From Crocinitomicaceae bacterium (GTDB lineage Bacteria; Bacteroidota; Bacteroidia; Flavobacteriales_D; Crocinitomicaceae): DNA of 64,000 nucleotides. The stretch spans positions 434,001 through 498,000 of the forward strand of contig JADJEU010000002.1 of the NCBI GenBank assembly GCA_016709005.1, given 5' to 3'. The notes below the pieces were generated by a model. That model saw only the letters and a list, made by a program, of their open reading frames with translations. It ran no database searches and was not told the DNA's origin. Position numbers and translations under genes: made by a program. Numbering within the stretch: position 1 is the stretch's first letter; every line of letters starts with the position of its first letter. Shown here one piece after another: positions 55,583-64,000 of this stretch.

Positions 55583-56806
55583 TTATTGCGTGATCCAGTA
55601 TGTAGGATTGACATGAACAATGTCACCTTCTGCGGTAATTTTACAGATTTCGAAATGTACTTCTGACGTTCCGGATTCATTTGCCAACAAGTAACCAATG
55701 TCTTGTTTGGTTTCAACTTTAGCACCTTTTGTTACATAAGCTTCCTGTAAGTTTGAATAGATCGACCGATAATCACCGTGCGCAATAATAACGGCCTTTC
55801 CAGCACCAGGAATCAGAATAACACTTGTCACTTCGCCGGCATAAACGGCTCGTACTGTAGCGCCTTTAGAAGTTGTAATATCTACCCCATTATTCTGCGT
55901 ATACACATTGATATGAACCGGGTGTGCTTGCTTGCCATACCCTTTTGTGATTTCACCTTTACTTACTGGCCAAGGTAGTTTTCCTTTATCTGCCTCAAAA
56001 CCTTTATTGCTTAATTCCACTTCCTTGATTTCTTTATCAGTCAGTGGTTTTTCATCTTTCTTTTTCTTCTTGTCAAGAATTTCCTTATTCAATGCCGCAT
56101 TCAGCGCATTCTGAATATCCTTTACTTTTTTCTTCTGTGCTGCAAGTTCTTGCTGAAGTTGTGTTTCTTTTCCTTTTAGATTCTCAATTTGTTTTTTCTG
56201 ATTTTCACGATCTGAAATGTATTTGGTGTGCTCACTTTTCTGCTCTACCATCAAATCATCTTTCTCCTTCTTTTTCAATTCAAGATCCGCCAATTCTGTA
56301 TCCAATTTTTCCTTGGTACTTTGAATTTTTATAATCTGATCTGATCTGAATTTTGAAAGTTGTTTGAGATAAGCCATCCGCTTACTGGCCTGATTAAAGG
56401 ATTCAGAGGATAAAATAAAAATGAGTGATGAGCTTGAACTGCGCATTTTGTAAGCATGCACCAACATGGCTTTATATGCCGCCTTTTGTCTTTCAATTTC
56501 TAAGCGAAGAGATTCTATTTCTTCTTTCATGGATTCAATTTCCATAGAAAGTTGAGAAAGTTGTTTATCGAGATTATTTAAAAGCTCATCTCTGTATTCA
56601 ATTTTGCGTTCGATGAGGCCAATATTCTCAGTGAGGTTTTGTTTGTTCGTTTTAGTTGATTCCAATAACTTTTCAGTGAAGCCAATTTTTTTCTTGAGCT
56701 CTTCCTGTTCCTTTTTCAGACGATCACTATCCTTTTGTTGTGAAACAGCCGCAAAACTGAATACACAAAAAAGAAATAGAAGCAGACTACGGGTTACATT
56801 TAACAT
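55583..56806 (-). CDS. EnvC-like murein hydrolase activator with degenerate M23 domain
   Basis: A 407-residue exported protein from ATG 56806 (MLNVTRSLLLFLFCVFSF signal peptide). Residues about 22-250 form long coiled coils. The C-terminal LytM/M23 domain (about 290-407) has NNGVDITTSKGATV, HGDYRSIYSNL and VHFEI. In active M23 enzymes the first motif is HxxxD and the last HxH; here the first histidine is Asn and the first of the HxH pair is Glu. This fits an activator of amidases (EnvC type) rather than an endopeptidase. Last gene of the envelope operon; overlaps the DUF4292 gene by 20 bases. Confidence 0.9.
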   Translation of the reverse strand: MLNVTRSLLLFLFCVFSFAAVSQQKDSDRLKKEQEELKKKIGFTEKLLESTKTNKQNLTENIGLIERKIEYRDELLNNLDKQLSQLSMEIESMKEEIESLRLEIERQKAAYKAMLVHAYKMRSSSSSLIFILSSESFNQASKRMAYLKQLSKFRSDQIIKIQSTKEKLDTELADLELKKKEKDDLMVEQKSEHTKYISDRENQKKQIENLKGKETQLQQELAAQKKKVKDIQNALNAALNKEILDKKKKKDEKPLTDKEIKEVELSNKGFEADKGKLPWPVSKGEITKGYGKQAHPVHINVYTQNNGVDITTSKGATVRAVYAGEVTSVILIPGAGKAVIIAHGDYRSIYSNLQEAYVTKGAKVETKQDIGYLLANESGTSEVHFEICKITAEGDIVHVNPTYWITQ

Positions 56807-57608
56807 ACGAATCCGGAATATTAATACCAATGTCTTTACATTCATTCAACTTTACGTTCTTGTAATCCAAATCAATAAAAATGGAGTCAGAAGGTTGCAC
56901 AATTTTGATCTTTGTTTTTTCAGGCAGATAAAAATTATCATACAGTACTCTGTTCTGGTAATCGATATCGATTGTTACGGTATCTGATGGAACCTGAATA
57001 GCAATTCTGTCCAAATGATGCGTTTCTGTATTGATATAATACTGAACAAAAATATCACCGACTTCATCTTCACCAATCTTACGCAAATCTTTCTTTTTAT
57101 ATGAAGATAGGATATAGAAATCACGCGTTTGTTTGATGTTGTACTTGATATCTTCATCCAATCCAAGCGGCAATCCTAAAACCAGTGCCTGAAAAAAATC
57201 ATACTGAATTTCAGTTCCAAAAACCGTAGTTAAATAACTGATATGCTCCCGAAAGTAACAGTTCTTAATTTTATCAGTAAAGAAAATTGAATCAGTAGTG
57301 ACCAAATAGGTGGCACCTATAATCGGACCCACACTCATTGTCCCCGAAAAGGCAGAGTCAACACGCATTTTGGTGGTTGCGTTGAACGATGCGCTGCGAC
57401 TGCTATCCAGCAATTCAATTCCGATTTTAGCATAGAAACAAGTAAATGGAATTGCTTCCATTGAGAATAATAGATCCAACGCTTCTTTGTCATTTAGTCT
57501 TTTTACTTGTTCGGTATTCGTTGTTTCCTTACCTGTACGGCAGGATGAAATTGTTAAGCTGAATGCAAGCGTAACGAACGATATAATGTGGATGAACTTA
57601 ATTTTCAT
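56787..57608 (-). CDS. DUF4292 lipoprotein
   Basis: A 273-residue lipoprotein with lipobox TISSCRTG (Cys at about 23). The body matches the Bacteroidota DUF4292 family: ARIGIELL-type strand (FYAKIGIELLDSSRSASF), VGPIIGATYLVTTDSIFF and NRVLYDNFYLPEKTKI. The family fold is LolA/LolB-like, so a role in lipoprotein or lipid handling has been suggested; that is not shown here. It sits between the TPR lipoprotein gene (11-base overlap) and the envC-like gene, a common order in flavobacteria. Confidence 0.88.
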   Translation of the reverse strand: MKIKFIHIISFVTLAFSLTISSCRTGKETTNTEQVKRLNDKEALDLLFSMEAIPFTCFYAKIGIELLDSSRSASFNATTKMRVDSAFSGTMSVGPIIGATYLVTTDSIFFTDKIKNCYFREHISYLTTVFGTEIQYDFFQALVLGLPLGLDEDIKYNIKQTRDFYILSSYKKKDLRKIGEDEVGDIFVQYYINTETHHLDRIAIQVPSDTVTIDIDYQNRVLYDNFYLPEKTKIKIVQPSDSIFIDLDYKNVKLNECKDIGINIPDSYVKCNP

Positions 57609-59376
57609 AATAGGTTTTGTCAGCGATTTTTCGCTTCAACAGTTCTGATTGATTTCCGTTTTTTAATGCTTCCTGCCAGATGATAATAGCATCTTCTTTT
57701 TGTCCGTTTAAAAAAAGTGCATCACCGTATAATTCCAGAAATTTTCCATTCTCCAAATTTTTAGGCGCAGCAGATTTTAAGAAGTCAACTGCATTCTGAA
57801 ATTGTTTTTTAGCAATCAGCAAAAGACCTTTCGTATAAATTACATCTGTTGAATTTGGATTGATGGTAAGCCCTTTCTCTACTTCGGTTTCTGCTTCCTG
57901 AATTTTATTCTCCTGCAACAAATAATATCCTTTCAGTCCATACATTTTTGCCTGACCAGGATCAATTTTTTTTGCCTCTTCAAAATTTGTGTATCCTTCC
58001 GTATAGTTTTTCTGAACACAGTTCATAACACCCATCTGAGTATAAAATTCAGCACGTAGCGCGTTGTTGTTAATCACCAGATCTTTCCCTAAAAACAAAA
58101 ATTCTTCTGACTCACTGAACTTTCCAACTTCATATCCGGCGATACCTGCAAACAAATAAAATTCAGGTTGCGACGGAAAAAGTTCTAATGCTTTTTGTGC
58201 ATCTATGAATAGATTTGGATAATCCTCTAACTCCATTTCAAGTTCCAGAATTAGTTTCCAAAAACTGTAGTCTGGTGAATTCAAACCAGCAACAATTTTA
58301 AACTGTTCCAACGCTGCGTTTTTATTTCCAGATTGCATCAAATAATCTCCATACGCTGTATGCAACGGTGCATTCTTCAAGGCGGGATCATAAATTAATT
58401 TAAAAGCATCACCCAGCCCTTTTTCTACTATTTTGGATTCAGGGCCAGCATAGCTGAAGGCCATTGGCATCAGTATGCTGATAAAATAGAGTTTTCTATC
58501 AAGGCTGACAGATTCTTTTGAAAATCCTTTCCCATAAAAATCCATTGCATTTTGCACATTGTCAGTTCTTAATTCGATATCACCCAACAAAAAATAAACT
58601 TCACCAAACTCGGGATTAATTTTTATAATATCCTGACAAATTGATCTGGCTTTATCATATTGGTCTGTATCCATATAATATTGCCCAACTGTCATGCGGA
58701 AATCAACGTTCGTTGGATTTTCACTCAGCAATAAATCAATTTCAGATTTTGCTTTTTCAGGCTGGCCCAACATCATATACATGTCATGTTTAGCCAAAGA
58801 CATTTCTGCAAATTTTCCGGTTTCAACTTCAATGTCATTTAAAACCACAATGGCCTTTTCGTATTGTCTGCTGTTGATTAAGGCTTCAGCATATTGATAT
58901 TTCAACTCTAAACTTTTCTCTTCTTCGGTGATAGCGATTTCAAAAAAACTGGCACTCTTTTCAAAATCTCCCGTTTTAAAATACAACTGTGCTACTTTTA
59001 AACCATACCATTTATTGGTTTTATCTAAATCGTAAGCTGTGTTTGCTGCCTGTATGGCTTTGGGCAGATTCCCCAGAACTTCATACAAATCTGCCAAAGC
59101 AAAATGTACGGCGGCGTTTTGAGGTTCAAGAATCAAACATTGTTCGAACAGTGTTGTTGCGCGATTATAATGCCCGATCATCTTTTCAGACATGGCCTCA
59201 TGAAACAGCGATTTGAATTGTTCACGAGGTGTCGTTCCTGATTTTTGCGGTGTTGCTTCTTCCTGCGTTTTACAGTTGGTAATTGAAAAAATAATGATCG
59301 TAAACAACACAAATTTCACAACAGGACTCTTCACGAATCGTAAGCTGAAATTAGATATGTTTACTTTTTTAATCAC
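57598..59376 (-). CDS. TPR-repeat lipoprotein
   Basis: A 592-residue protein starting with GTG 59376. A hydrophobic segment ends in the lipobox SITNCKTQ (Cys at about 35). The rest is a solenoid of about 14 TPR units (for example ALADLYEVLGNLPKAIQAA, VYFLLGDIELRTDNVQNAM, LYGDALFLNGQKEDAIIIW). It should be a periplasmic or outer-membrane-anchored scaffold. It overlaps the nucleotidyltransferase gene (4 bases) and the DUF4292 gene (11 bases), so the products are co-translated. Confidence 0.87.
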   Translation of the reverse strand: MIKKVNISNFSLRFVKSPVVKFVLFTIIIFSITNCKTQEEATPQKSGTTPREQFKSLFHEAMSEKMIGHYNRATTLFEQCLILEPQNAAVHFALADLYEVLGNLPKAIQAANTAYDLDKTNKWYGLKVAQLYFKTGDFEKSASFFEIAITEEEKSLELKYQYAEALINSRQYEKAIVVLNDIEVETGKFAEMSLAKHDMYMMLGQPEKAKSEIDLLLSENPTNVDFRMTVGQYYMDTDQYDKARSICQDIIKINPEFGEVYFLLGDIELRTDNVQNAMDFYGKGFSKESVSLDRKLYFISILMPMAFSYAGPESKIVEKGLGDAFKLIYDPALKNAPLHTAYGDYLMQSGNKNAALEQFKIVAGLNSPDYSFWKLILELEMELEDYPNLFIDAQKALELFPSQPEFYLFAGIAGYEVGKFSESEEFLFLGKDLVINNNALRAEFYTQMGVMNCVQKNYTEGYTNFEEAKKIDPGQAKMYGLKGYYLLQENKIQEAETEVEKGLTINPNSTDVIYTKGLLLIAKKQFQNAVDFLKSAAPKNLENGKFLELYGDALFLNGQKEDAIIIWQEALKNGNQSELLKRKIADKTYYEN

Positions 59377-60377
59377 GCCTCTATTACAGAAAAATCTCCC
59401 AAACTATAATCCTTTGATTTGCCTTTTACAGCCACGTTGCTGCCAATCATCGAATCTTTCAAAACCACATTTTCGATTGACGTTTTAACCTGAATAATCG
59501 AATTTGAAATAACGCTGTTTGAAACTCTTGTCCCTTCACCAATGGAGACATGCGGACCAATGACGCTGTTTTCAAGCACAACTCCTTTTCCAACATAACA
59601 CGGCGGCACAATAACAGAATTCAAAAGTTTCACATCATCTGCTATCAATTTTTCATTTCGGTCAAATTCCAAAACGCGTTGATTGGTGTAAACAGTTACC
59701 TCTTTGTTGCCACAATCCAACCATTCAGTTACTTTACCCGGTTTAAATTTTACACCTTTTTTGGTGAGATTTTTCAGGGCATCCGGCAACTGATATTCAC
59801 CCCCATTCATGATGTTATTATCAATGAGATATTTTAATTCGTGTTTCAGTTGATCACCATCTTTGAAATAATAAATTCCAATCATGGCCAAATCAGAAAC
59901 AAATGTTTTTGACTTCTCTACAAAATTGTTGATGTTGCCATCACTGTCAAATGTCACAACACCAAACGCAGAAGGATCTTCAATTTGACTAACCCACAAA
60001 ATTCCATCTGCATTTTTATCAAGTGTAAAATCAGCTCTGAACAAAGTATCTGCAAAAGCAACTACAACAGGACCAGTTAAACAAGGTTCTGCGCATAATA
60101 CTGCATGTGCCGTTCCAAGTGCCTGGTGCTGATAAAAGATGCTTCCTTTTGCACCTAATTTTTCTGCTACAGCGATTAATTCGTTCTCAACTTCTTTCCC
60201 AAAATCTCCAATCACAAAAGCAATTTCATCAATTTTTTCAGGCAAGGTTTTAGCGATATCTTCTACCAGTCGATGCACAATTGGTTTGCCACCAACCGGC
60301 ACCAATGGTTTTGGAACTGTAAGCGTATGTGGTCTGAGTCTGCTGCCGCGACCTGCCATTGGAACAATTATCTTCAT
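59373..60377 (-). CDS. Sugar-1-phosphate nucleotidyltransferase
   Basis: A 334-residue enzyme with the nucleotide-binding signature MKIIVPMAGRGSRLRPHT and KPLVPVGGKPIVHRLVED, a catalytic region VVAFADTLF, and a C-terminal left-handed beta-helix of hexapeptides (VIGPHVSIGEGTRVSNSVIS). This is the family of glucose-1-phosphate thymidylyl-/uridylyl- and mannose-1-phosphate guanylyltransferases; the nucleotide and sugar cannot be fixed from sequence. Next to the flippase gene, it likely supplies activated sugars for surface polysaccharide. Confidence 0.92.
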   Translation of the reverse strand: MKIIVPMAGRGSRLRPHTLTVPKPLVPVGGKPIVHRLVEDIAKTLPEKIDEIAFVIGDFGKEVENELIAVAEKLGAKGSIFYQHQALGTAHAVLCAEPCLTGPVVVAFADTLFRADFTLDKNADGILWVSQIEDPSAFGVVTFDSDGNINNFVEKSKTFVSDLAMIGIYYFKDGDQLKHELKYLIDNNIMNGGEYQLPDALKNLTKKGVKFKPGKVTEWLDCGNKEVTVYTNQRVLEFDRNEKLIADDVKLLNSVIVPPCYVGKGVVLENSVIGPHVSIGEGTRVSNSVISNSIIQVKTSIENVVLKDSMIGSNVAVKGKSKDYSLGDFSVIEA

Positions 60378-60389
60378 GCTTTTCTAAAA

Positions 60390-60824
60390 TTATTTTACAC
60401 CGGTGCTGCCAAATCCGCCAGCACCCCTGCTTGTTTCATCTAATTCAGTTACCTCCACAAAATTGGCCTGCTCGTATTTAGCTACAACCAACTGTGCTAT
60501 TCGTTCACCATCATTCACGGTAAAATCTGTGTTTGAAAGATTCACAAGAATCACACCAAGTTCACCTCTGTAATCGGCATCAATAGTGCCCGGCGAATTC
60601 AAAACCGTAATTCCGTTTTTAAAAGCTAAACCACTTCTTGGACGCACTTGTGCTTCGTATCCTTCAGGCAACGCAATAAACAACCCTGTTTTAACCAGCG
60701 CGCGCTCCAAAGGTTTGAGTACAATTGGTAAATCTATATTTGCACGTAAATCTACACCGGCTGAAAGTGATGTTTCATACTTTGGCAAAGCGTGTTTCGA
60801 TTTATTGATAATGGCTACTTTCAT
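60390..60824 (-). CDS. dut: dUTP diphosphatase
   Basis: A 144-residue trimeric dUTPase hydrolysing dUTP to dUMP. All five motifs are visible, including AGVDLRANI, VRPRSGLAFKNGITV, LNSPGTIDADYRGE, GERIAQLVVAKYE and the C-terminal GRGAGGFGSTG-like loop (RGAGGFGSTG). It sits between the flippase and nucleotidyltransferase genes in an otherwise cell-envelope operon, a conserved oddity in flavobacteria. Confidence 0.96.
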   Translation of the reverse strand: MKVAIINKSKHALPKYETSLSAGVDLRANIDLPIVLKPLERALVKTGLFIALPEGYEAQVRPRSGLAFKNGITVLNSPGTIDADYRGELGVILVNLSNTDFTVNDGERIAQLVVAKYEQANFVEVTELDETSRGAGGFGSTGVK

Positions 60825-60854
60825 CGTTTTAGCAAAGGATCAAAATTACTAAAA

Positions 60855-62342
60855 TTATCGCTTTCTAAGGGTTCGTAAAGGTCTTTCTATGAACACAACA
60901 ATTCCAGCAAAAATACCAGTGAAGATAATTCCAATCGTAATGTTGAATTTTTCATTGTCACCCTGAATCAAAAGTCCAATCAGCACAAGGATTACAGAAG
61001 CCACCAGATAGAATAGTACTTTGCGTAAATTGTATTTAATCGGATAATATTTTTGACCCAAATACCAGGATGCAGCACACATTCCAAAATAGACGATCAA
61101 TGTTGCCCATGCAGAACCCAAATAACCTAAAAACGGAATCAGTGCCAAATTCAAAATGATCGTAACGATGGCTCCACCAATCGCTATGTATGCGCCAAAC
61201 ATGGGCCTGTCTGCAAGTTTATACCAGATAGACTGATTGTAATAGATTCCTAAAAAAACATTCGCCAGCAGTAAAATCGGAACCACATGCAGTCCCACCC
61301 AATAGGCTTCATCGCGAATAAACAATTTGAAAATATCCAGATTCAGCGAAACACCCACAAACATCAAGGCCACAACAACCACAAACCAGGTCATTACTTT
61401 TGAATAAACTTTTGTTTTGTCTTCACTTTTTTCTTGCGCAAAAAAGAAGGGTTCGGCAGCGTATCGAAATGCCTGAATAAAAAGTGTGATCAGGATTGAA
61501 AGCTTATAGTTTGCTGAATAAATTCCGACTTGTGATTCTGCATAATCCAAATCGTTTGTTTGTCCATACACTAAATATTTTAGCATTGGCCGGTCAATGG
61601 TTTCATTGACTATTCCGGCGAAACCAGCAATAGCCAGCGGCGCTGCAAACAGCAAAAATGTTTTAGCCTGTGATTTCGAAAAGGTAAATTTAAAAACGCT
61701 TAATTCTTTATACAGCAAAAGCGGTTTGAGTAAACTTGAACAGAGATTGGCGATAAAAATATAACCAAGTCCAATTGCCGGTGAATAGATCATTCCAGCA
61801 AGTCCTTCTGTGTTTCCAGCATCAACCTGTTCTTTTGCATACAAGATAAAAATCACATTCAGCAAGATGTTTAATCCGATTGAAGAGAGTTGAATGAAAG
61901 CAAACTTTTTGGAATTGTTCTGATGCCGGAGTTTGGCTAAAAGAATTGAACTTGTTGCGTCAAAAACCAAAATAAAACCAAACCAGACCACCACATTCTG
62001 ATATTGTGGAAGCAGCATCAAATTTGCAAGTCCTTGTGAAAAAATCAGAATGAGAATCAGAAAAATTCCGCTGATAATTAAGACCAGTGAAAAAATTTCA
62101 TTGAATGTTTTTTCTTGATTTTCACTTTTGTTGATGAATCGAAAATAGGTAGTTTCTAATCCAAACGTAAGCAACACGGTAAAGAAGGCAACATAGGCAT
62201 AAAACTCATTAACGATGCCGTATTCGGATGTTGTAAAGCTGAGCGTATAAAGCGGAACCAACAAGTAATTCAGCAGCCGTCCCAAAATGGATGAGAGTCC
62301 GTAAACGGCTGTTTGACTTGCTAACTTTTTAAGTGCGCTCAT
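60855..62342 (-). CDS. Polysaccharide flippase (Wzx/MATE-like)
   Basis: A 495-residue integral membrane protein with about 14 segments. N-terminal SQTAVYGLSSILGRLLNYLL and LVPLYTLSFTTSEYGIVNEF are typical of polysaccharide transporter family proteins that flip undecaprenyl-linked sugars. Its 3' neighbours dut and the nucleotidyltransferase follow within 30 bases. It is the likely first gene of the minus-strand run ending at 55583. The upstream region holds a large inverted repeat rather than an obvious promoter. Confidence 0.9.
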   Translation of the reverse strand: MSALKKLASQTAVYGLSSILGRLLNYLLVPLYTLSFTTSEYGIVNEFYAYVAFFTVLLTFGLETTYFRFINKSENQEKTFNEIFSLVLIISGIFLILILIFSQGLANLMLLPQYQNVVVWFGFILVFDATSSILLAKLRHQNNSKKFAFIQLSSIGLNILLNVIFILYAKEQVDAGNTEGLAGMIYSPAIGLGYIFIANLCSSLLKPLLLYKELSVFKFTFSKSQAKTFLLFAAPLAIAGFAGIVNETIDRPMLKYLVYGQTNDLDYAESQVGIYSANYKLSILITLFIQAFRYAAEPFFFAQEKSEDKTKVYSKVMTWFVVVVALMFVGVSLNLDIFKLFIRDEAYWVGLHVVPILLLANVFLGIYYNQSIWYKLADRPMFGAYIAIGGAIVTIILNLALIPFLGYLGSAWATLIVYFGMCAASWYLGQKYYPIKYNLRKVLFYLVASVILVLIGLLIQGDNEKFNITIGIIFTGIFAGIVVFIERPLRTLRKR

Positions 62343-62388
62343 TCTAATTTTTGATTCTTAACCCCGCTACATTTGTACTGTTTTTTTG

Positions 62389-62468
62389 AAACACATAGAA
62401 TCATAGTTTACATAGACACATAGGCAACCTTCTATGATCCTATGTCTTTTCTATGTGCCTATGTGTTT
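62389..62468. repeat. Long imperfect inverted repeat built from ACATAG words
   Basis: AAACACATAG (62389-62398) pairs with CTATGTGTTT (62459-62468). Between them repeated ACATAG/ATCATAG words on the left pair imperfectly with CTATGT/CTATGAT words on the right, so the whole 80 bases can fold into one hairpin. It lies between enoyl-CoA hydratase and the flippase gene. Confidence 0.75.
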
Positions 62469-62487
62469 AAAATTCTTTGAGCAAAAT

Positions 62488-63267
62488 CTACCCTCTGAAA
62501 TTTGCTTTGCGTTTTTCTAAAAATGCGCCGGTACCTTCTTTGAACTCAGGGGTGCCGAAACACTTACCAAATTCTTCAATTTCTACTTTGTATCCGTTCA
62601 CGCCATCTTTGTAATTAGCGTTGATTGATCGCATAGCAGCAGCAATTGCATTGGGTGAGTTTGCTAAAATTTTAGATGCAATTTTTTCTGCAAGTGCTAC
62701 TAATTCTGCTTGCGGAACAACGTGATTTACCAATCCCCATTTCAAAGCATCTTCTGCTGAAATCATTCCGGCAGTTGTTACCATTTCAAATGCTTTTCCT
62801 TTGCCTACAAGCTGCGCCAGACGCTGTGTTCCGCCGTAACCAGGAATAACTCCAAGAGAAACTTCAGGTAATCCCATTTTTGCATTGTCCGATGCAATCC
62901 GGATATGCGAAGCCATTGCCAACTCCAATCCACCGCCCAAAGCAAAACCATTGATTGCGGCGATTACCGGCGTGTTTAAATTTTCTATAAAATCGAATAG
63001 AATCTGATGACCTACTGCAGAAAGTTCTTTCCCTTTTTCAACAGAGAAATCTGCAAATTCCTTGATGTCAGCACCTGCTACAAAAGCCTTTTCTCCTGAA
63101 CCAGTGAGTATAATTACTCCTGTATTTTTATCTGTATCTGCAGCTTTCAACGCGGCATTCAGTTCTTCAATAGTCGCTTTGTTCAAAGCGTTCAACTGGT
63201 TCGGGCGATTGATTGTGATGATCAACACTTGCCCCTTTTGTTCGGTCAATAAATTAGTATAGCTCAT
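62488..63267 (-). CDS. Enoyl-CoA hydratase/isomerase family protein
   Basis: A 259-residue crotonase-family enzyme. The oxyanion-hole segments FVAGADIKEFADF (about 66-78) and NGFALGGGLELAMASHIRIA are visible. Both catalytic glutamates are present: LGGGLELA (about 113) and LPEVSLGVIPGYGGTQRL (about 133). This fits a hydratase of beta-oxidation or short-chain acyl-CoA metabolism. Monocistronic as far as seen. Confidence 0.93.
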   Translation of the reverse strand: MSYTNLLTEQKGQVLIITINRPNQLNALNKATIEELNAALKAADTDKNTGVIILTGSGEKAFVAGADIKEFADFSVEKGKELSAVGHQILFDFIENLNTPVIAAINGFALGGGLELAMASHIRIASDNAKMGLPEVSLGVIPGYGGTQRLAQLVGKGKAFEMVTTAGMISAEDALKWGLVNHVVPQAELVALAEKIASKILANSPNAIAAAMRSINANYKDGVNGYKVEIEEFGKCFGTPEFKEGTGAFLEKRKANFRG

Positions 63268-63364
63268 GATTCAAATCTGTTTAAACAACTAAAGGTAGGA
63301 ATTAGGACTGTGCGGGGTTTAGCTAATAAATTAACTTTTAAACAAGGGCGTGTGGTAAAAGCAA

Positions 63365-63394
63365 AAACCACCGCAAAACTGCGATGGTTTCTTT
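63365..63394. terminator. Hairpin with flanking T-tracts, possibly bidirectional
   Basis: AAACCA.CGCA (63365-63375) pairs with TGCG.TGGTTT (63380-63390) around AAAC, one mismatch. T-rich sequence follows on the plus strand and on the minus strand (AAAAA at 63363-63367). Confidence 0.55.
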
Positions 63395-63452
63395 CATTTT
63401 TTCGGGTTAAATGAAAAGCACTAGTATTATTAAAATGATCAGATGATAACAA

Positions 63453-63478
63453 CCACTCCGACTTTTACATCGGAGTGG
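63453..63478 (-). terminator. Hairpin downstream of the OmpA-family gene
   Basis: A perfect 9-bp stem CCACTCCGA (63453-63461) / TCGGAGTGG (63470-63478), loop of eight. It lies 28 bases beyond the OmpA stop; the T-tail is weak. Confidence 0.55.
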
Positions 63479-63506
63479 AAAGACAGATTGTTATTAAAAA
63501 AGCGTG

Positions 63507-64000
63507 TTAGTTGGACAGAATTGTAAATTCTACTCTTCTGTTCATCGCCTTTCCTTCTTCTGTGGTGTTATCAGCCACAGGCTTTTCCATTCCGTAACCT
63601 ACCGCAACTAATCGCGAAGCATCAATGCCTTTTGATATAAGATACGCCATTACAGAATCGGCTCTTTTTTGAGACAATGATTTATTGAAATCAGCATTAC
63701 CAACATTATCTGTATGACCTGATAATTCAATTTTTACGTTTGGATTTTGTTGTAAGAATTCAATCACACGATTCAACTCTGTGAACGATTCTGATTTCAA
63801 TTCTGCTTTACCTGTTTCAAAGAAAATATTATTCAAACGAACCGTTGCACCCACTTCAATTGGAACTAAATAAAGATCACGTTTGATTTCCTGATACTCT
63901 CCAACACCAGTCAAATCAAGGTTTTCGGAGACACCCATAAATCCGCTTGCAAAAGCAGAGAAGTCATAATTCACACCATACGGAAGTACGATTGTGTATT
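63507..64000 (-). CDS. OmpA-family outer-membrane protein (5' end beyond window)
   Basis: Partial gene: about 163 C-terminal residues are visible, with the frame open to the right edge (YTIVLPYGVNYDFSAFASGF). The OmpA peptidoglycan-binding domain covers the last 120 residues: NNIFFETGKAELKSESFTEL, IELSGHTDNVGNADFNKSLS, QKRADSVMAYLISKGID and NRRVEFTIL. The C-terminal position and the preceding beta-rich stretch suggest an N-terminal outer-membrane or carboxypeptidase-regulatory domain outside the window. It links the outer membrane to peptidoglycan. Confidence 0.9.
   Translation of the reverse strand, partial: YTIVLPYGVNYDFSAFASGFMGVSENLDLTGVGEYQEIKRDLYLVPIEVGATVRLNNIFFETGKAELKSESFTELNRVIEFLQQNPNVKIELSGHTDNVGNADFNKSLSQKRADSVMAYLISKGIDASRLVAVGYGMEKPVADNTTEEGKAMNRRVEFTILSN

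Overview
The window looks like a chromosomal segment of a low-GC member of the Bacteroidota, most likely a flavobacterium-like lineage; family-level placement is inference. The evidence is gene content: several exported proteins ending in the gliding/type IX secretion (T9SS) C-terminal domain, a PorP/SprF-family outer-membrane protein, TPR-SpoIIE and DUF4292 proteins, and -7 elements of the form TAnnTTTG with an upstream TTG, the Bacteroidota promoter type. No rRNA, tRNA, CRISPR array, prophage or transposase was seen.

Layout. 1-6.4 kb: a TPR/SpoIIE signalling phosphatase cut by the left edge, a small protein paired with a retropepsin-like aspartic protease, a membrane protein, and a lamin-tail-domain exported protein. 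6.4-12.5 kb: asd, an ECF sigma factor coupled to a membrane protein with an extracytoplasmic SUMF1-like domain, a peptide-type solute-binding lipoprotein, and a PorP/SprF protein. 12.6-19.1 kb: a minus-strand housekeeping run, pepA-pdxA and then yceD-rpmF-fabH-accB-accC (fatty-acid initiation, L32, PLP synthesis). 19.2-28.1 kb: an FN3-type T9SS cargo followed by riboflavin synthase, a large secreted protein, a phosphatase-like/double-OmpA fusion and a YbhN-type membrane protein. 28.1-30.9 kb: hemA-hemC-hemD with overlapping ends. 31.1-32.7 kb: a membrane/spermidine-synthase-like fusion.

33.5-44.8 kb is one 3752-codon gene for a giant repetitive surface protein, the centre of interest. Order: signal peptide, two CUB-like domains, PKD, P-domain, about 14 Ig/PKD-like domains, then about 19 HYR-like units, two PKD domains and a T9SS C-terminal domain. 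The HYR-like units are organised as a higher-order repeat: four units make one block of about 960 bp, repeated four times. Each block has the same alternating loss of one cysteine in two adjacent units, which suggests disulfides between neighbouring domains.

45-52.7 kb: a zinc-ribbon protein, a TPR-like family protein, a minus-strand dnaE-type polymerase plus dinB pair (probable translesion module) with REP-like palindromes in and at the end of dnaE, and an ORF6N gene with three strong palindromes and a truncated copy of its own 5' end upstream. 53.3-55.6 kb: a membrane protein, a second ECF sigma factor, and its putative membrane anti-sigma with a TonB-C-like domain. 55.6-62.3 kb: a minus-strand cell-envelope operon: polysaccharide flippase, dut, sugar nucleotidyltransferase, TPR lipoprotein, DUF4292 lipoprotein and a degenerate M23/EnvC-like protein. 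The window closes with an enoyl-CoA hydratase and the C-terminus of an OmpA-family protein cut by the right edge.
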